Shown: one piece after another, positions 22,235 to 32,642 of the stretch
Layout of the letters: each line of letters starts with the position of its first letter
How positions within the stretch are numbered: the stretch's first letter is position 1
Assembly: GCF_021869535.1 (NCBI RefSeq)
Contig: NW_026262659.1
Coordinates: forward strand, 3,844,001 to 3,908,000
Length of the DNA: 64,000 nt
Reading direction: 5' to 3'
From: Mytilus californianus
Taxonomy: Eukaryota > Mollusca > Bivalvia > Mytilida > Mytilidae
The notes under the pieces: generated by a model
Seen by the model: the letters and a program-made list of their open reading frames with translations, nothing else
The model's database searches: none
Told to the model about the DNA's origin: nothing
Translations under genes and position numbers: made by a program

Positions 22235-23117
22235 ATTCCAAGGTCTAGACTGCGAGAGAATTTATGTAAACTCGATGAAGACGGGATAGCCGAAAGAAAA
22301 CGCGGTCGTCTACATCGAAGGGTCTATAACGTTCAGGCACCTAATCACCTTTGGCATGTTGACACAAACCACAAACTTATACGATGGCGCTTTATAATTA
22401 TAGGCGGAGTTGATGGTTTCAGTCGGCTAGTTACATTTAAAGTGTGAAAATAATAACAAAGCCGAAACTGTTTACAAGTCTTTTATGGATGGTGTAAAGG
22501 CCTATGGGATGCCTTTACGTGTTCGATCTGACCAGGGAAGAGAAAATATACTTATAGCTGATTACATGCTTGCAACAAGAGGTCCTGGTAGTGTGATTAC
22601 TGGAAAATCGGTGCATAATCAAAGAATCGAGCGATTATGGCGCGATGTGTATGAAGGAGTATTGTCATTACATTACGATCTCTTTTATTTCATGGAAGAT
22701 CAGCACCTTTTGAACATTCTTAACCCTGTACATATTTATGCACTACACTATGTATACTTACCCAAGATAAATGAAAAGTTGAATATCTGGCAAGAGGCAT
22801 GGTCAAGACACAAACTAAGAACTGTTAAAACGTCTCCACTCTGTTTGAGGACCGCCGGAAATATTAATAATCTGATCACCTTTCAATTAGATGACCGAGC
22901 AAATTATGGTGTCGATGGCACTGTTGATGATAATGAAATAGAAAGCAACCACGAAAGGGCGGATTTGAACCCAAGACCAATTTTTTCGTCAGAGATTATT
23001 CCTGTTAGCGAGAGATGCCAAGAACAATTAATATTACATTGTCCTTCTGACTGGACATCTTCGAACTACGGAATTGACATATATTGTACAGCTCTTGACA
23101 TTATCAAGCGATACTGA
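22235..23117 (+). pseudogene. integrase-core gene, exon 2 (DDE catalytic core, frameshifted)
   Basis: Exon 2 begins IPRSRLRENL and runs through LWHVDTNHKLIRW, VRSDQGREN and VHNQRIERLWRDV. The acid triad of an RNase-H-fold integrase is present: Asp at 22,361-22,363, Asp at 22,530-22,532 and Glu at 22,629-22,631, with a D-x32-E final spacing. One extra G around 22,442 causes a TGA at 22,445-22,447; the other frame then stays open from 22,443 to TGA/TGA-type stop at 23,115-23,117. Apart from that base the copy is complete (about 449 codons over both exons). It is either a young pseudogene or a sequencing or assembly error. Confidence 0.75.
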
Positions 23118-23689
23118 AAAGTATCATCTCTGTTTGAAATCAGTCTCACTCTCTGTACACATATGTGTTTTATCATATGCTCATTGAAAAGTATATATAC
23201 AATGGTAATTGAAATATAAAAAATAGCTACATTGTATCTTATTATACAACAAATATATGCGCTTAATACCGAGGCCAAGGGTCAACTGTCAAGAAATTAT
23301 TACTTATAGCATATTAGAGACAAGAATCAAAAAATCAAAAGCTTCAAAGTTTTAAAAAAACCTTGCAATTCATGACGAGAAAAATAGTTACTTAGTTTTC
23401 ATCAAAAATGAGATTCAAACTTTTTTGATACAAAAAACGTTGACTTCATCGCTACCATACAAACATGTCCGCAAAGTCAACCAGAAAACATATAAATTCA
23501 CTTATGTGATAATATATTTAATGATTTTTCACACGTTTGCACAAGTTATGTTATAGTAAAACTATAACAGATAAAGAAAAGGCACTGGCTACCATCATCA
23601 GCAAAAAGTAACAAGAAAATATTATTATTGCTACTTACGATACTAATAGCCGAAAAATATTTCCGGAGAGGGACCCGATTTCTAACGGA
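23118..23689. other. non-coding
   Basis: Probable 3' flank of the integrase gene; nothing else recognised. Confidence 0.45.
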
Positions 23690-23820
23690 AATTTCAGTGT
23701 ATTGTTGTGTCTTTTGCCAAATTGGTCTTAATTCTTTTTTGTTATAATATATGGTTTTGTCAGTTTATTTCCAACTTACGAGTTTGAATGTCCCTTTGGT
23801 ACCTTTCGCCTCTCTTCAAC
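23690..23820 (+). repeat. PLE-A 3' tail, diverged
   Basis: Matches the end of the PLE-A tail (TTGTCAGTTTATTTCCAACT, GAGTTTGAATGTCCCTTTGG, TTTCGCCTCTC). Confidence 0.6.
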
Positions 23821-24469
23821 AATATCATTTTTTTTGCTACCTGCAGTTATTGATATCCGCAAAATATATTTAGACAGACACTGATAAAAAAAATGTTTGA
23901 TTTGCGAACAATCTGTGAAACAAATTTAAACAATAACATGAAAAAATCTTCCAGATATATTGACTAATATGTTCGATTTTGCCACAGGAGGGTCAATTTA
24001 AACAACTCGCTATTCCTAAGTTTAGATATGAATGAGCAATATGTCCAATTTGTATTCGGTGAAAAGTTTATTTCCTTAAAGATTTTAATGATAAAATTCA
24101 ACGGTTCCAAGATGCAATTTGTGTGCTGTTGCATAGAAGTTCTTGTAAAAAACAAGATGTCGCTGAAGGATATAGCAGATTGGAACTGTTTAGTATGCTG
24201 TTTAGAAGTGCATATTTAGATCTATATTTTGTGACAGATGTCTGAAGTGTAAACTGTAAACATCATAAATGATCAGCAAGACGATCTAGAAATAATAGGC
24301 CAGCAAAGCTGAACTTGTCAGTCGACCTTTAATTTTTTGGCAATTTTGACAGAGTTAAGTAGATAAGGCAAAGGGCAAACATAAACAGTGCAGAAGTTGG
24401 AATGTCTCACCTACTTTACTTACGATTGAACACATGTTAAAAGTCTGTTAAATGAAGGTATTACTACAA
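23821..24469. other. non-coding
   Basis: Nothing recognised; two overlapping 63-codon frames on opposite strands look random. Confidence 0.45.
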
Positions 24470-25215
24470 GTATCACATATAATTAACATTATCAATGATC
24501 CGATCCATGTAAATAAGGTCAAGGTCAGATCCCTGACAGACAGACATGTTCACCTTACAATCATATCATACACAGCATATAAATAGCCCATTGCTTAGAT
24601 AATATGAGAAACAGGCCTTCTTAATTATATCTACTTATTACAAAAACTGAACATTGACCAATGAACCATAAAATGAGGTCAAGGTCAGATGAACCCTGCC
24701 AGACAACAGGTACACCGTGCAATATAGTTTACCTATTTCTTATAGTTTCTAAGAAAGATATAACTAGGAAAGGTTAATATTGACTGGTGAACTTTGAACA
24801 TGAGGTCAAGTTCAGATGAAACCTGCCAAAAAGACATATACACCTTACAATCAATCCATACACCAAGTACAGTTAACCTATTGCTCAAAGTATCTGAGAA
24901 ACTGAATAAAATGAACCATAAAATGAGGTCAAGCTCATATGAAAATTGCCAGACACGAACCCTTACAATGATTCGGTACACCTCATATGGACCTTGATCA
25001 CTGATTCATTAAATGAGATAGAGTTTAGGTGACCCTGTCTGATGGACATATAAGGCCTTGCAAGAATCCAATACAAGTATGTCAAATATCATATTAGTCA
25101 TATGAAGCAAGTATTTCATATGAAAAAAATTGTACAGCAGTTGCTGAACCATGGAAATGAAGTCAAGGACAATGGTCATATGACGGACAGAAACTTTGTA
25201 ACTGTTTTACAACCC
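24470..25215. repeat. degenerate 120-160-bp repeats with AGGTCAAGGTCA motif
   Basis: The block 'AACCATAAAATGAGGTCAAG...' recurs with copies of AGGTCAAGGTCA at 24,516 and 24,676, and one-mismatch versions at 24,803 and 24,926. Weaker copies lie near 25,160 and 26,358. TCAAGGTCA is the extended half-site of ERR/SF-1/FTZ-F1 nuclear receptors. Here it is part of a repeat, so function is not implied. Confidence 0.6.
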
Positions 25216-25274
25216 TAGATCAACCAACTAGTTAAGGCATTACTGGAATAAGAAAAGCTATTTTTTTATATATA

Positions 25275-25345
25275 AGCTTGTTGGCCGAGTGGTGCTGCCC
25301 CAATGTCACAGAAGCAAGTGCTTGAATTCCACTGAGGGAAGAACA
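25275..25345 (+). repeat. tRNA-like (SINE-head) sequence
   Basis: TTGGCCGAGTGGTG (25,281-25,294) matches a pol III A box, and GTGCTTGAATTCCAC (25,319-25,332) resembles a B box at the expected spacing. The arms do not pair well enough for a functional tRNA. It may be the head of an old tRNA-derived SINE. Confidence 0.35.
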
Positions 25346-25924
25346 AAAATTTGCTATCACATCTAACATTCAGTGTTTTGCTAAATTTCAGACAAAAGAT
25401 AATCAAAATATGTTTCATCAACATCTTTTAATGTCTGCAAATAAACAACAAATAATGAAATAACATCAACAATGTCCCACAGAATTATGTTTTGGTAAAA
25501 TCAAAATAACATTTTACACCAACCCAAATATTCAATAAAGTATTCTGATGTTTGACAACCAATTCATTGCATTAAGTTTATTTTTATTTTGGTACAAACC
25601 TTATTATCTGCAAAAGTAGTTACTTTTATAAAAAGGATATTTCATGTTTGGTTAAAGATGCCACAGAGCTGTTCCATTAAAACCCATGTGGTACCCATGC
25701 TGGGCAATAAAATTGAAATGGTGTCACCATCCATAGAAGCTATTTTTAAATTTCTTGAAAACCTGATAAAAACACCCACCCTTAGATGACATTATTGAAG
25801 TCCCTTCTTTATGGTTTGAGTATGTTTAATGGAACAACCCTCAGTAGCTTAAGACAAGATGTAAAATGTTAACAAAGACACCAAGTAATGGCACATGCTC
25901 ACCTTGCTATTTGCATGATGAGCC
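25346..25924. other. non-coding; probable old repeat
   Basis: No gene seen. The 66-codon frame at 25,589-25,789 looks random. The segment around 25,660-25,800 resembles a mussel repeat I recall, without firm support. Confidence 0.3.
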
Positions 25925-26160
25925 AAAAACCTTAAACAAGAGGCTCTCAAGAGACTGAATCGCTAACCTGTAATTATTGCTTAAATCTTTCATCAACGAT
26001 TATTTTTGCTAATTATGCAGCTTAAGTTTGGTAGGAATTGGTTCAGTAGTTTCAGAGAAGATGTTTGAAATAGTTTACACCAGACAGACGCAACAGACGC
26101 TAAGTGATGGCTAAAGCTTACAGTTCCTTCTAAACGGTGAGCTAAAATGTGGAATAAATA
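25925..26160. repeat. MITE-like interspersed repeat fragment
   Basis: AACAAGAGGCTCTCAAGAGACTG followed by GAATTGGTTCAGTAGTTTC matches, from memory, a repeat widespread in bivalves. I see no terminal inverted repeats in this copy. Confidence 0.4.
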
Positions 26161-27095
26161 CATTTTTCACAGGCACTTCAACGCAAGGGGATATATATTT
26201 ATATATAGAAGATACAATTTAATAGCATTTCTTAATGCTTGCCAATAAAAAACAACAAATAATGAAAAATCTTCCAACATATTTCTGTTATAGCATTTAT
26301 GCTAAATTATAGAAAAAAACATCACGCATCAGCATATATTCAATATAAAGTTATATGAAATCAGGTCAACGTCCAGTAAACCCTGTCTGACATTTATACC
26401 TTGCAATTATTCTATAGAACACATATAGATATATCCTATAATAACTGGAAAAAAACAATTGACAAACAATAACCTATAGTTATTTGTTATGTCTGAACAA
26501 TGAAAATGGATATATGTTAGACAGCAAAATCAAAACATAATGCATTTATATGTAAGATATAAAGCCTATCGGTATTCTTCATTCAGAATTTATGCCATTG
26601 CTAGATTTTCATCCCTATTCCATCCCAATTCTGTGACAAATGGCAAGGAATAAAACTGTTTTTACCACAGATTTTGTTTCAATTTTCACAAAAATAATTT
26701 CTGATATTTCATGTATTTGTATTAGTTTTAAAAAATCAATGAAATTAGCATGTTATGCATACACATGTATTTTCAATTTTTTGTTGAAAGCCAAGCACTA
26801 AGAAGATTTAAAATTTTTCCATCAAAATTACTCCTTAACTTGTTTAGATCAATTATGCAAAATATTTGAGATAATCTTGACTTATGGACAAGCAGACCAT
26901 ACAACAGGAACAAAAGGGCATCAATAAAAAGTCATTTGTATACTTAAGTCTCCCTACAAAATCTTCCAATTAAATCACACAAGAAGCTTCCTTATATGTT
27001 TTTCTGTAATTATCACATGTTTACATCTGTTGCGAACTTGCTACCACATTAATCCTTATTACTTCAAACGCAACCAATATTCAGTAATTATTGCA
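26161..27095. other. non-coding; likely 3' UTR side of the HECT exon
   Basis: Nothing recognised. The part nearest 27,095 would be the 3' UTR if the HECT exon is expressed. Confidence 0.4.
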
Positions 27096-27358
27096 TTATT
27101 GCAGTCCAAAATAATTGTTAGAAAATGCATAGTCAAACAAATTAAACAAAACATCGTCTGTTGGCAAACTTTCTCCATTCGTTGCTTTAACAAGAGTCAA
27201 TCTTTTGATACATGTATTGGACATAAGAATGAATGATGGCACACTGTTGGTGACAAATACTAAAGATGGCTTGATTCTATATCCTAAGATTGGCTCCTCA
27301 TCAGATCCAGTAGCAAACTCTAATATTTTCCTAAGTGTAGCTTGTCCTCTTCTCCCAC
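27096..27358 (-). CDS. HECT-domain C-lobe, terminal exon
   Basis: After an acceptor (attttgtag) two phase bases are followed by 86 intact codons and TAA. The peptide runs ATLRKILEFATGSDEEPILG, YRIKPSLVFV, MSNTCIKRLTL, ESLPTDDVLFNLFDYAF. This matches the HECT ubiquitin-ligase C-lobe as found in G2E3-like invertebrate proteins: the FATG helix, the catalytic Cys within NTC (codon at 27,210-27,212), and the acidic closing helix. HECT enzymes carry ubiquitin on that Cys. No upstream exon is identified in the window, so it is either the end of a gene with distant exons or a stranded exon. Confidence 0.65.
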
Positions 27359-28190
27359 CTACAAAATGTTCAATATGATCCTTAATATTTTTAATTCAAC
27401 AGCTTGTAAAATCTTACCGAAGCTTTCATTTTAATGTTTAAATATGATATCAAAACAGTCAATATCAACTAGGTAGAGCTGTTTTAGTGGACTAAAACTA
27501 ATGACTCCCTTTCATCAGCTATAGTTGCTTAAATCCACATCGTCTGGACTCTGTTGGATATTTGTCTGATTGGCAATCATATCAGTCTAATCAGTGTATT
27601 AACTTGACTGGGAGCAGTTTAACCTGTTTGCTCATCAGAGACCAGTCCATCGATAGATAGGTGTTTCGGGATAGACTCATCAATGAAGTGTCCAGTTATG
27701 GTCATTAATCCTGTTGTAATATGTAAACACTTAGTATATGTGTATTCGCAAAATAAATAATGAGACACAACTGTTTATTTTCTTGTAACAAACGTAAAAT
27801 TTGTCACATTTATTAGTATGTGGATATGAAAATAAATAAATTGCTTCACTGAGCGCAGCTGGATACGACCGCAAATGTCCAACCCTGAAAAATGGACACA
27901 ATATTCACACTTGATACAGGTCTGAATTTGGATTGTAATTAAATTTTTGACAGATAATAGGTTTTTGACACAGAATAACTGTAGTAAAGAACTTCAAATT
28001 GGTTATATGATTTGAATTTATATTCAACTGTTTTCAACTGTTTGCTTTTGTGCAATACACTATGCTTTCTTCTACAATTCCTAACGCCCATAGACTACCG
28101 AACTCTATACACATAACACTAATAAAAACCAAACTAAAGTTCTAATTGAATACCCACACAACAGTGCCATGTGCTGATTTTAATTGCACA
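27359..28190. repeat. non-coding, with a mussel-type interspersed repeat
   Basis: The block CTGAGCGCAGCTGGATACGA (27,848-27,867) and CTTTTGTGCAATACACTATG (28,045) is one I recall from mussel repeats. A weak R1-like end (GTCTGATTGGCAATCATATC) lies near 27,570. No gene. Confidence 0.4.
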
Positions 28191-28279
28191 TTATATACAA
28201 TTATGATACATAATATCATGTCGACAAAATATAGTAATTTATAATTTATAATTACTACTGAAATCAAAACATTAAATAT

Positions 28280-28775
28280 AACATCAAATAAGTTCACATA
28301 AGCAAGATACAAATTTTAACTGGGAAACACGTGTAATGGAGTTGGCCCTGTCATGCTGAATGGTTATATCCCATGAAGCGCGGGAATACAAATAACGGTC
28401 TATGGGCAGACAACTTGTTGTGTTTGTTTTTTCAACATTGGCTAGAAATATGGGGGGATGAGATCTCAAACAACATGTTTAACCCCGCCGCATTTTTGCA
28501 CCTGTCCCAAGTCAAGCGCCTCTGGCCTTTGTTATAGTCTTGTATGATTTTTAATTTTCGTTTCTTGTGTATATTTCGGAGTTTAGTATGACGTCCATTA
28601 TCACTGAACTAGTATACATTTTTGTTTAGGGGCCAGCTGAAGAATGCCTCCTGGTGCGGGAGTTTCTCCCTGCATTGAAGTATGGTGGCCTTCAGTTGTT
28701 GTCTGCTCTTTGGTCGGGTTGTTGTCTCTTCGACACATTCCCCATTTCCATTCTTAATTTGATACACAATATAAA
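28280..28775 (+). repeat. R2 interspersed repeat
   Basis: It contains ACATGTTTAACCCCGCCGCA, CTGTCCCAAGTC, GGCCAGCTGAAGAATGCC, GGTCGGGTTGTTGTCTCTTC and the end CATTCCCCATTTCCATTCTT. Partial copies lie at 31,480-31,745 (minus), 32,060-32,150 with 36,195-36,275 (split), and 36,965-37,040. Confidence 0.65.
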
Positions 28776-29599
28776 TCTTAAACTAATTTTTTGGGTCTTA
28801 TATCGTACACACAGTTCTTTTGTTTATCTGTTAGGTGATACTGATGGGTGATTAGAAATCAGTAATAATAATTATAACAGCAATCATCCTTATCACACAC
28901 ATTTCCAAATAGACAGTCCTATTATGCGAATTAAAACATAAGCTCTGCCTGATTAGTTGAAAAAACATTAGGTAATACACACAGAAAAAATATATCAAAG
29001 CTTGATCCAGTATTGGAGGAAAAAATGGAACATATTAATCTATGCAGTATTTGATATTAGCAACATTGTAGATACTTTGTTCAAGAAGCTTTTAAAATGG
29101 ATGAATAAGTTGTTACTCAAGTTATTGTATGGAAAGCTCACACAATGCAAATTTTCAGTGAGCCGAGAGCCATTATTTTGTACAAATTGAACTTCACTAC
29201 CATTTTGACATAAACATAATACAAGTTTGTATATTAAGTTTTGAAATGGATCCATTAATCATTGCTCAAATTATTGCAGGGAATTGCAATTTTTCAGTCA
29301 ATCGAAAGGGGATAAATCATTAATGATAAAAGACAAATGTCGTCAAAATTAAACTTGACCTACATTTTGTCGTAAAGAAAACCATATTGATCTATCCACA
29401 AAATGTTAAGTTATTGAATGGATACTGTTGGCAGCCACCCCACACCATACACTGTTTTTATAAAGCGATTTTCCCCTAGCATAACCTGGATAAAATGATC
29501 ATGGACAAGTCTTGAACTGTAAAATTATTTGATTACGTTACTCATGTACTAACACAATGCTTGATACAAACCTGCTACTTCACGAAGATACTTGATCCC
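28776..29599. other. non-coding; possible exon scrap at 29,577-29,611
   Basis: On the minus strand 29,577-29,611 reads SAGIKYLREVAG and ends in a possible donor (GTTTGT), but no acceptor is visible because the minisatellite begins there. The remaining short frames look random. Confidence 0.3.
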
Positions 29600-30160
29600 A
29601 GCAGACATTTGACGTTGTATAAACATCAGTTCGACGTCAGACCCTAACGTTGCGCCTACGTTAGATTTTGGTTGTATATGATATTTTTTAGACGTCAAAA
29701 AACTGACGTCTACCCAACGTCATGACATACGTCCGTTCAACGTCTGTACAACGTAGTTACAACATCAGTACAACGTTGGTACAACATCAGATCTACCAAC
29801 AGGATGAACACGAATAAGGATGTTCCACGTCTGTACAACGTCTAATCAACGTCATAACAACCACCATTAAACCTCTTTAAATATCCTCAGATGCCTGTAC
29901 AACGTCTTATCAACGTCATAACAACCACCATTAAACCTCTTTAAATATCCTCAGATGTCTGCACAGCGTCTAATCAACATCCTAACAACCACCATTACAC
30001 CTCTTTAAATATCCTCAGATGTCTGCACAGCGTCTAATCAACATCCTATCAACCACCATTAAACCTCTTTAAATATCCTCAGATATCTATACAACGTCTA
30101 ATCAACGTCATAACAACCACTATTTAACCTCTTTAAATATCCTCAGATGTCTTCAGAGCT
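29600..30160. repeat. composite minisatellite: 11-bp then five 64-bp units
   Basis: 29,600-29,800 is rich in AACGTC/GACGTT, with 11-bp steps such as TACAACGTAGT and TACAACATCAG. From about 29,828 to 30,155 there are five units of exactly 64 bp: ATATCC recurs at 29,881, 29,945, 30,009, 30,073 and 30,137. Each 64-bp unit contains CAACGTC, so the long unit may have grown from the short one. Confidence 0.9.
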
Positions 30161-30583
30161 AATTAAAGACCAACGTAAATCCTTATTAACGTTCTTAAAT
30201 TGGACAACTTAAGGTAATGAAACAATAATTCATATAAGTTGACATCCTGAATAAGTGCTTCAACATCTTTAAAACCTCAGAAAATCATTCCTTCCAACAA
30301 AGGTTGGTAACCCTATAATTCATGTCTCCACAACTACTTTGCACATCAATCTGCTGTTGACCAGGGGTTCAAAAATAGTCGCATTGTCCGGGCTTGACCA
30401 GTAAATTATATTTTTGACTTGATATGCAGAGCCTGAAGTGGACATATAAGGTTTTGCCAAGTAAATTTAGGAGAAACCAACAAATATCAATTAGCTAAGT
30501 TCTAAAAAGCAGAACTATGAGCTTTGAACACTTGAAATATGTGTTGAAACAAAACAATAAATAATTGAATGAATCAACATATT
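30161..30583. other. non-coding
   Basis: Possible 3' UTR of the orphan exon at 30,584-30,749; otherwise nothing recognised. Confidence 0.4.
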
Positions 30584-30749
30584 TTAATGTGGTATTTTGA
30601 AAACATCAATGTCAAATTTCTGCTCCATTTTATTGATGTCTGCTGCTTCATCAGTTGATGTCTTAGCTTTCTTCTTCCGACCACTCGTCCCATTCTACCA
30701 GATGGGTACTTCAGGTAAGCTGCTGTTACCTGTATTTCATGTACCATTT
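30584..30749 (-). pseudogene. orphan terminal exon, frameshifted
   Basis: A minus-strand acceptor (ttttattttag) opens a frame MVHEIQVTAAYLKYPSGRM. A different frame then continues SGRKKKAKTSTDEAADINKM, EQKFDIDVFKIPH and a stop. The second half is acidic and basic in a way that looks truly coding, so a one-base shift around 30,690 is likely. I do not recognise the protein. It is on the same strand as the HECT exon but has its own stop, so it is not simply an earlier exon of that gene. Confidence 0.4.
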
Positions 30750-31121
30750 CTAAAATAAAACATGTATAATTTATGTGAAAACCAAACAGTTTAGTGTTAA
30801 CAACATAATGTCTTTAGTGTTGCATTATCGATGTTTAAAGCAAATTTTGAGGCAAACAGTTAAACCCCTGACTTCAATAACAAATTGTTCTAGGTATAGT
30901 AAAAATATTCTTTATATTTTTTTATAAAGCAAGGGATCATACATTGCAAACACAGATCAATGATGGAAAATACAAAGATTTTTTTTCAAATTATCTTGAA
31001 AAATGAAGTTGATATTTACAAATAAAAGTAACAGTACGGCCTTCAACAATTAACATGAATATTACTTGAAATTTTGTCTGGTTGGTTGGTGAGGCGAATT
31101 TACGAATGTTAAAAAAACTAC
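30750..31121. other. non-coding
   Basis: Nothing recognised. Confidence 0.4.
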
Positions 31122-31319
31122 AATGATATAAACGGTATCATTGAACAATCTATTAAAAAAATTCATAAAAGGGCAGACTACAAATTTTCAAAAGCTATAC
31201 TAAAAGACATAGATAAATACAAGCACACAACAATAGGACCGGATTCGTTTATGCCACTAGAAAATAAGGATACGTTTGATAGGGACAGAAATTTTGACCT
31301 GCAACATGCCACTTACTAA
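31122..31319 (+). pseudogene. coding-like fragment, unrecognised
   Basis: 66 codons with no stop: NDINGIIEQSIKKIHKRADY, KFSKAILKDIDKYKHTTIGP, DSFMPLENKDTFDRD, then TAA. The lysine-rich helical composition and lack of a start suggest a piece of a transposon protein. It cannot be assigned to a family. Confidence 0.4.
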
Positions 31320-31479
31320 TCCCTAAGACAGTTGTTGAAGGGGTATACTAACGTACAGAGAGCGTGGCACTAACCTTAAATGAGGCATCGGATTATGTCT
31401 GCGTTCCGACCAGACGTGGCATTATACAATTTATACATTCCGTAAATCCAACAGTACGCCCAATCAATTAAGCAAGTGT

Positions 31480-31745
31480 TGAACTGAAGAAGTCTAGACA
31501 TGGATACAATATATTAATACAATGGAAAAGAAAGGATATGGGGTATTCATCCATCAGCAACAATGTATACTATTTGAACGAAATAGACGCCACACTCAAC
31601 TCCGAATCCGAAACATAGAAATGAACCAAAATTTAAAAAAAGACTAACAAAGGCCAGAGGTTCCTGACTTGGGACAGGCGCAAAAATGCGGCGATGTCAA
31701 ACGTGTTTTGTAAGTTCTCAATTCTCCCCCCATACCTCTAGGCAA
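31480..31745 (-). repeat. R2-related repeat (minus)
   Basis: The reverse complement carries CATTTTTGCGCCTGTCCCAAGTCAGGAACC-type sequence as at 28,480-28,510 (here CCTGACTTGGGACAGGCGCA at 31,663-31,682). Confidence 0.55.
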
Positions 31746-32059
31746 TCTGGAATGTAAAAATAAGCATATTTATTAAACATCGTTAATCAAAATCTATTTT
31801 TGGGTAAAGCCTTGGCTCATATCTAAATATATTAATGACAAATGAATGACAATATCTCATAAAAGGCTATATTTTGAGATCTTTAGATACGAGAATCATC
31901 GTCAGATCAAAAAAGAGAGGGTATGACAAGGCAATTTGTTGGGTCTTTGAATTTGAATATCAAAACAGTATCATAAATCTATCAAATAACATTATTCCCA
32001 AATTGAAATATCAAAACTTCATGGATGTGTTGATTCCGAATGTTTGATTATTTCTGTTG

Positions 32060-32150
32060 AATTTGCTTAAAACTGAAGTCCGCGTCCGGGTGCGGAATTT
32101 TCTCGCTGCGTTGAAGATCTATCGGTGGCCTTTGGCTTTTTTCTACAAAT
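32060..32150 (+). repeat. R2 fragment, left half split by PLE-D
   Basis: It reads TCCGCGTCCGGGTGCGGAA, then TGCGTTGAAGATC and GGTGGCCTTTGG, the R2 middle. The next part of R2 appears at 36,195, so about 4 kb was inserted into this copy. Confidence 0.6.
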
Positions 32151-32642
32151 TGAAACCCTCTTAATCACATATAAATAAAAGTCACTACATATGATTAAAT
32201 GAAAGAAAAACCTATCACTACTATTTATGCTGAAACTTCTTGCATAATTATTATATTAGTATTATATGGATGATCAAGAATATTCTGCATTAAAAATAAT
32301 GGAAAGTACATATTAAAATCATATGTTCACACCTTAAAACTGGATAAACAATGAAGAGTCATGGCCTTTGTATTTGGAAAAAATACATTAGTTTACTTCA
32401 AATCACACTTGAATAACTGACCAATTTATTACACGAGCCAGAAAATACACATGCACAATTCGTTACAACTATCATAAATACGTATCAAATGTATTTTCAC
32501 TGAGGGGTGCGACTTTAATGGGAATCTGTGAAACCTTATAGGAAACGTCCATTGTTCTAATACAATGAAACGGAAACCTTTGATTTAATACGAAAACGCT
32601 GAGACATTCGTTTATATTGACAACTCACTTTGCTGATACCAC

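Noticed and set aside
25275..25345. Functional tRNA gene
   Set aside because: A- and B-box-like words are present, but acceptor and anticodon stems do not pair.
29600..30160. Regular direct repeats resembling a CRISPR array
   Set aside because: Units are contiguous with no unique spacers, and the sequence is clearly eukaryotic.
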